Positions 6,064 to 7,658 of a DNA stretch of 7,658 bases are shown in pieces. Position 1 is the first letter of the stretch; every line of letters starts with the position of its first letter. The stretch is from an uncultured bacterium (lineage in GTDB: Bacteria; Cyanobacteriota; Vampirovibrionia; Gastranaerophilales; Gastranaerophilaceae), in NCBI GenBank assembly GCA_900553205.1, contig USCK01000085.1, positions 1 to 7,658 of the forward strand, written 5' to 3'. The notes under the pieces are model-generated. The model searched no databases, was not told the DNA's origin, and was given only the letters and a program-made list of their open reading frames with translations. Made by a program: the position numbers and the translations under genes.

Positions 6064-6654
6064 ATGCGTGAATTATTAAAGAAAGATCAAATAGTAACTA
6101 TTGTTCCACATGATTTTAAAGATACAAATAAAGGTAAGATTACAGAAGTTTCAATGGAAGGTTTCAAAATGAAGCTCAAATATGTGCCAAAAGGTCTGAT
6201 TCAGAAACATATTTGTGATTTCTATTCATTGACGGATAACGGGTACTTGTATTTTGAATCTTATATCAGAGAACTTGACGGAAATGTTGTTGCTATTGCA
6301 AACCCTAAGAAGCACAGATTTTTGCAAAGAAGAAAATTTACTCGTATCAAGTTCTTAGAAGATTTGCAATTAGAGCATGAAGGTACAGTACATAATGTTC
6401 ATACATTAGACTTGTCTGCAGGTGGTATGAAGTTAAAAACTACTGAAAATATCAATATTGAGTATGAATATAATGTTACTATCAAATTGAATGATGAGAT
6501 TGAAGTAAATTGTAAATATCAACTAATAAGAGTTGAAAAGTTAGATGACGGTACATATACAATTTCAGGTCGTTTTACTAATCTAAGCAATGTTGATAAA
6601 ATGTCTCTAGTTCATTTCTGTATGAAGAAAAGTATGGAAAACGATAATAAATAA
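6064..6654 (+). CDS. PilZ-domain protein, YcgR-like flagellar brake candidate
   Basis: This is a 196-residue protein with two parts. Residues about 1-85 are a beta-rich N domain like the one that precedes PilZ in YcgR and related proteins. Residues about 88-192 are a PilZ domain, which binds cyclic-di-GMP. Both signature motifs are intact: the arginine cluster QRRKFTR at 88-94 (R90xxxR94, preceded by R89) and DLSAGG at 116-121 (D-x-S-x-x-G). Ligand binding is therefore expected. YcgR-type proteins slow or bias the flagellar motor when cyclic-di-GMP is high. The position directly behind flhBA supports a motility role here. No membrane segment or signal peptide is present, so it is cytoplasmic. 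The stop TAA shares a base with the next ATG. I withhold the symbol because YcgR, DgrA, MotI and other names are used for diverged relatives. Confidence 0.9.
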   Translation: MRELLKKDQIVTIVPHDFKDTNKGKITEVSMEGFKMKLKYVPKGLIQKHICDFYSLTDNGYLYFESYIRELDGNVVAIANPKKHRFLQRRKFTRIKFLEDLQLEHEGTVHNVHTLDLSAGGMKLKTTENINIEYEYNVTIKLNDEIEVNCKYQLIRVEKLDDGTYTISGRFTNLSNVDKMSLVHFCMKKSMENDNK

Positions 6655-7100
6655 TGGCTAAAAAAGGAAAAAAATCAGAATATTATAAACATAAAAGCAG
6701 TTATTTCCGGCGCTTTTTCAGTTTGTTTTTTACCTGTTCAAATGTCTTGATAATAGGGATAGTTTGTCTTGTAAAACATTGGTCTATTGATTTTTATTCT
6801 GTAAATGATGCTTTGCGTCATGTGTTTCCTGGGGTGCTGATACTAGGTACTTTGGGGTGGCTTGCAGGTTTGATTCTTGATAATCCTAAAAAGAAACTTG
6901 TTATTGATTATAAAGATTTGATTTATGAAGAACTAATCAAGGCGAATGCTCGAATTTCTCCTGAAGAACTTGAGAGAAAATTAAAACTTGTAACTAAAAA
7001 TAATGAAGGTGAAGAAGGCGAAGAAGGCGAAGAAGAAAACGAAAACTTTGCTTTTGAAGATGCTGATTTTAATTTAGGAGAGTCAGAAGTTGAGCTTTAG
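6654..7100 (+). CDS. Uncharacterised two-helix membrane protein in the flagellar operon (148 aa)
   Basis: I do not recognise the family. The N terminus is strongly basic (MAKKGKKSEYYKHKSSYFRR, 1-20). Two hydrophobic helices follow at about 21-40 (FFSLFFTCSNVLIIGIVCLV) and 57-76 (VFPGVLILGTLGWLAGLILD), with a 16-residue loop between. By the positive-inside rule, both termini face the cytoplasm. A cytoplasmic tail has a helical segment (about 84-112, with SPEELERKLKL) and then an acidic Glu/Gly repeat (EGEEGEEGEEENEN, 118-131) and an acidic end. It starts at the one-base TAATG overlap with the PilZ gene. The upstream TGGA is 13 bases or more away and weak, so translation looks coupled. Linkage to flhB, flhA and a PilZ gene suggests a role at the flagellar base or in its control, for instance as a membrane anchor with an acidic docking tail. 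This is inference only. Confidence 0.85.
   Translation: MAKKGKKSEYYKHKSSYFRRFFSLFFTCSNVLIIGIVCLVKHWSIDFYSVNDALRHVFPGVLILGTLGWLAGLILDNPKKKLVIDYKDLIYEELIKANARISPEELERKLKLVTKNNEGEEGEEGEEENENFAFEDADFNLGESEVEL
7010..7034 (+). repeat. Short GAAGAAGGC tandem repeat encoding Glu-Gly-Glu units
   Basis: Just over two and a half copies of a 9-base unit (GAAGAAGGC with one GGT variant) lie in the 3' part of the membrane protein gene and encode the acidic EGE repeats. Units are a multiple of three, so gain or loss by slippage would keep the frame. Confidence 0.6.
7076..7082 (+). promoter_or_regulatory. Shine-Dalgarno deciding the TTG start of the decarboxylase-family gene
   Basis: AGGAGAG lies inside the end of the preceding gene, with its AGGAG core 9 bases from TTG 7090. 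The reading frame is closed by TAG at 7075-7077, so only codons from 7078 on can start it, and TTG 7090 is the only one with correct spacing. Confidence 0.7.
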
Positions 7101-7658
7101 AAAACTTATTCGTACCTCTTATAGAAATATTTTGTTTACAACACCTTCGCATTCTCAAAAACTTAGTTTGTTTAAGAAATTCAGGCATGTTTATAAGTAT
7201 GATGTTTCTGAAACAGATACTCATGCTCCGGAAGAAATGCTGAAAACTGCTGAAGAAAAAGCTTCCAAAATATATGATACAAAGCAAACAAAATTTCTGA
7301 CAAACGGTTCAACTTCAGGTATCATAGGTGCTGTCTTATCAGTTGCAAACCGAGATGATAAAGTGTTGGTTTGGCGCTTGGCTCACCCATCTCATCATAA
7401 TGCAATAAAACTAGCAGGTGCTGAACCTGTTTATTATGATTTGCCTGTAAATGAATTCGGTGTTGCAGGTGCTTTTACAAATCCTGAAAAGTATCTTGAT
7501 GACTCAATAAAAGCTGTTATAGTTACCTCACCTACTTATGAAGGGTATGTTTCAGATATTAAACATATCAAATCCGTTTGTGAAAAGTTTGGTACATATT
7601 TAATTGTAGATGAAGCTCATGGCGCTTTATATCCGTTTTGTGATGAATTACCTCAGAG
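7090..7658 (+). CDS. Orn/Lys/Arg decarboxylase-family PLP enzyme, N-terminal part (runs off the window)
   Basis: The frame is open from 7078 to the window edge. TTG 7090 is the best start, overlapping the preceding gene by 11 bases, which gives 189 residues and no stop. The sequence fits the fold-type I PLP group III decarboxylases. TPSHSQK (18-24) stands where family members have TPGHK. ETDTHAPEE lies at 41-49, followed by FLTNGSTSG (69-77, a PLP phosphate-binding region). DKVLVWRLAHPSHHNAI (90-106) stands where R-N-x-H-K-S is usual. TSPTYEG lies at 146-152, and IVDEAHGA at 172-179, with Asp174 expected to pair with the PLP pyridine nitrogen and His177 to stack nearby. The PLP-binding lysine would be beyond the edge. 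The enzyme would remove CO2 from arginine, lysine or ornithine to give agmatine, cadaverine or putrescine; substrate cannot be told. It lacks the N-terminal receiver-like domain of the large inducible enzymes, so it is the short form. It sits last in the visible flagellar operon. Confidence 0.88.
   Translation, partial: MSFRKLIRTSYRNILFTTPSHSQKLSLFKKFRHVYKYDVSETDTHAPEEMLKTAEEKASKIYDTKQTKFLTNGSTSGIIGAVLSVANRDDKVLVWRLAHPSHHNAIKLAGAEPVYYDLPVNEFGVAGAFTNPEKYLDDSIKAVIVTSPTYEGYVSDIKHIKSVCEKFGTYLIVDEAHGALYPFCDELPQ

Noticed and set aside
7010..7034. Phase-variable repeat switching the membrane protein on and off
   Set aside because: The 9-base unit is a multiple of three, so changes in copy number would lengthen the acidic tail without breaking the frame.
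7069..7287. Minus-strand open frame across the junction of the membrane protein and decarboxylase-family genes
   Set aside because: Antisense to a well-supported protein-coding frame with family motifs; no promoter or SD seen.
1..7658. CRISPR array, transposon, tRNA or rRNA, prophage or integration site
   Set aside because: No spaced direct repeats, terminal inverted repeats with transposase, cloverleaf or rRNA-like sequence was seen; coding is ordinary chromosomal and continuous.

Overview
The window is AT-rich and densely coded. It most likely comes from a flagellated, non-photosynthetic relative of Cyanobacteria (Vampirovibrionia, formerly Melainabacteria, Gastranaerophilales-like). This is an inference. 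The 422-residue MetK reads like the long cyanobacterial form from end to end, and the minus-strand coiled-coil protein has a C-terminal block that I recall as cyanobacteria-like. Yet the region encodes the flagellar export core FlhB and FlhA, which photosynthetic cyanobacteria lack.

Layout. (1) Positions 1-450, plus strand: the last 17 codons of an upstream gene, whose stop shares one base with the start of a 131-residue uncharacterised protein that has an almost perfect Shine-Dalgarno (SD). (2) 490-520: a strong hairpin terminator with A and T runs on both sides, placed to serve both convergent genes. (3) 545-1210, minus strand: an uncharacterised protein with a TTG start, an acidic Pro/Glu-rich N half and a conserved coiled-coil C half. 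(4) 1211-1409: a divergent promoter region. (5) 1410-2678: metK, followed by a hairpin terminator. (6) 2858 to the window end: a tightly packed operon of flhB, flhA, a PilZ-domain (YcgR-like) gene, a small two-helix membrane protein, and the N-terminal part of an Orn/Lys/Arg decarboxylase-family PLP enzyme that runs off the window.

How the genes fit together. FlhB and FlhA are the two large cytoplasm-facing membrane parts of the flagellar type III export gate. The PilZ protein is a plausible cyclic-di-GMP-responsive motility brake. The 148-residue membrane protein is uncharacterised but is locked into the same transcript by one-base stop/start overlap, so it may act at or near the flagellar base. 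The decarboxylase-family gene overlaps it by 11 bases and may supply a polyamine-type function, or may simply be co-transcribed.

The most unusual signal is at the start of flhB. The start codon is fixed by an in-frame stop six bases upstream. There is no SD in the usual place, but a GAGGAG lies 37 bases away, and a 30-base hairpin fills exactly the gap, leaving a normal 7-base spacing when folded. This looks like a hairpin-bridged ribosome binding site on the gene that begins the flagellar operon.
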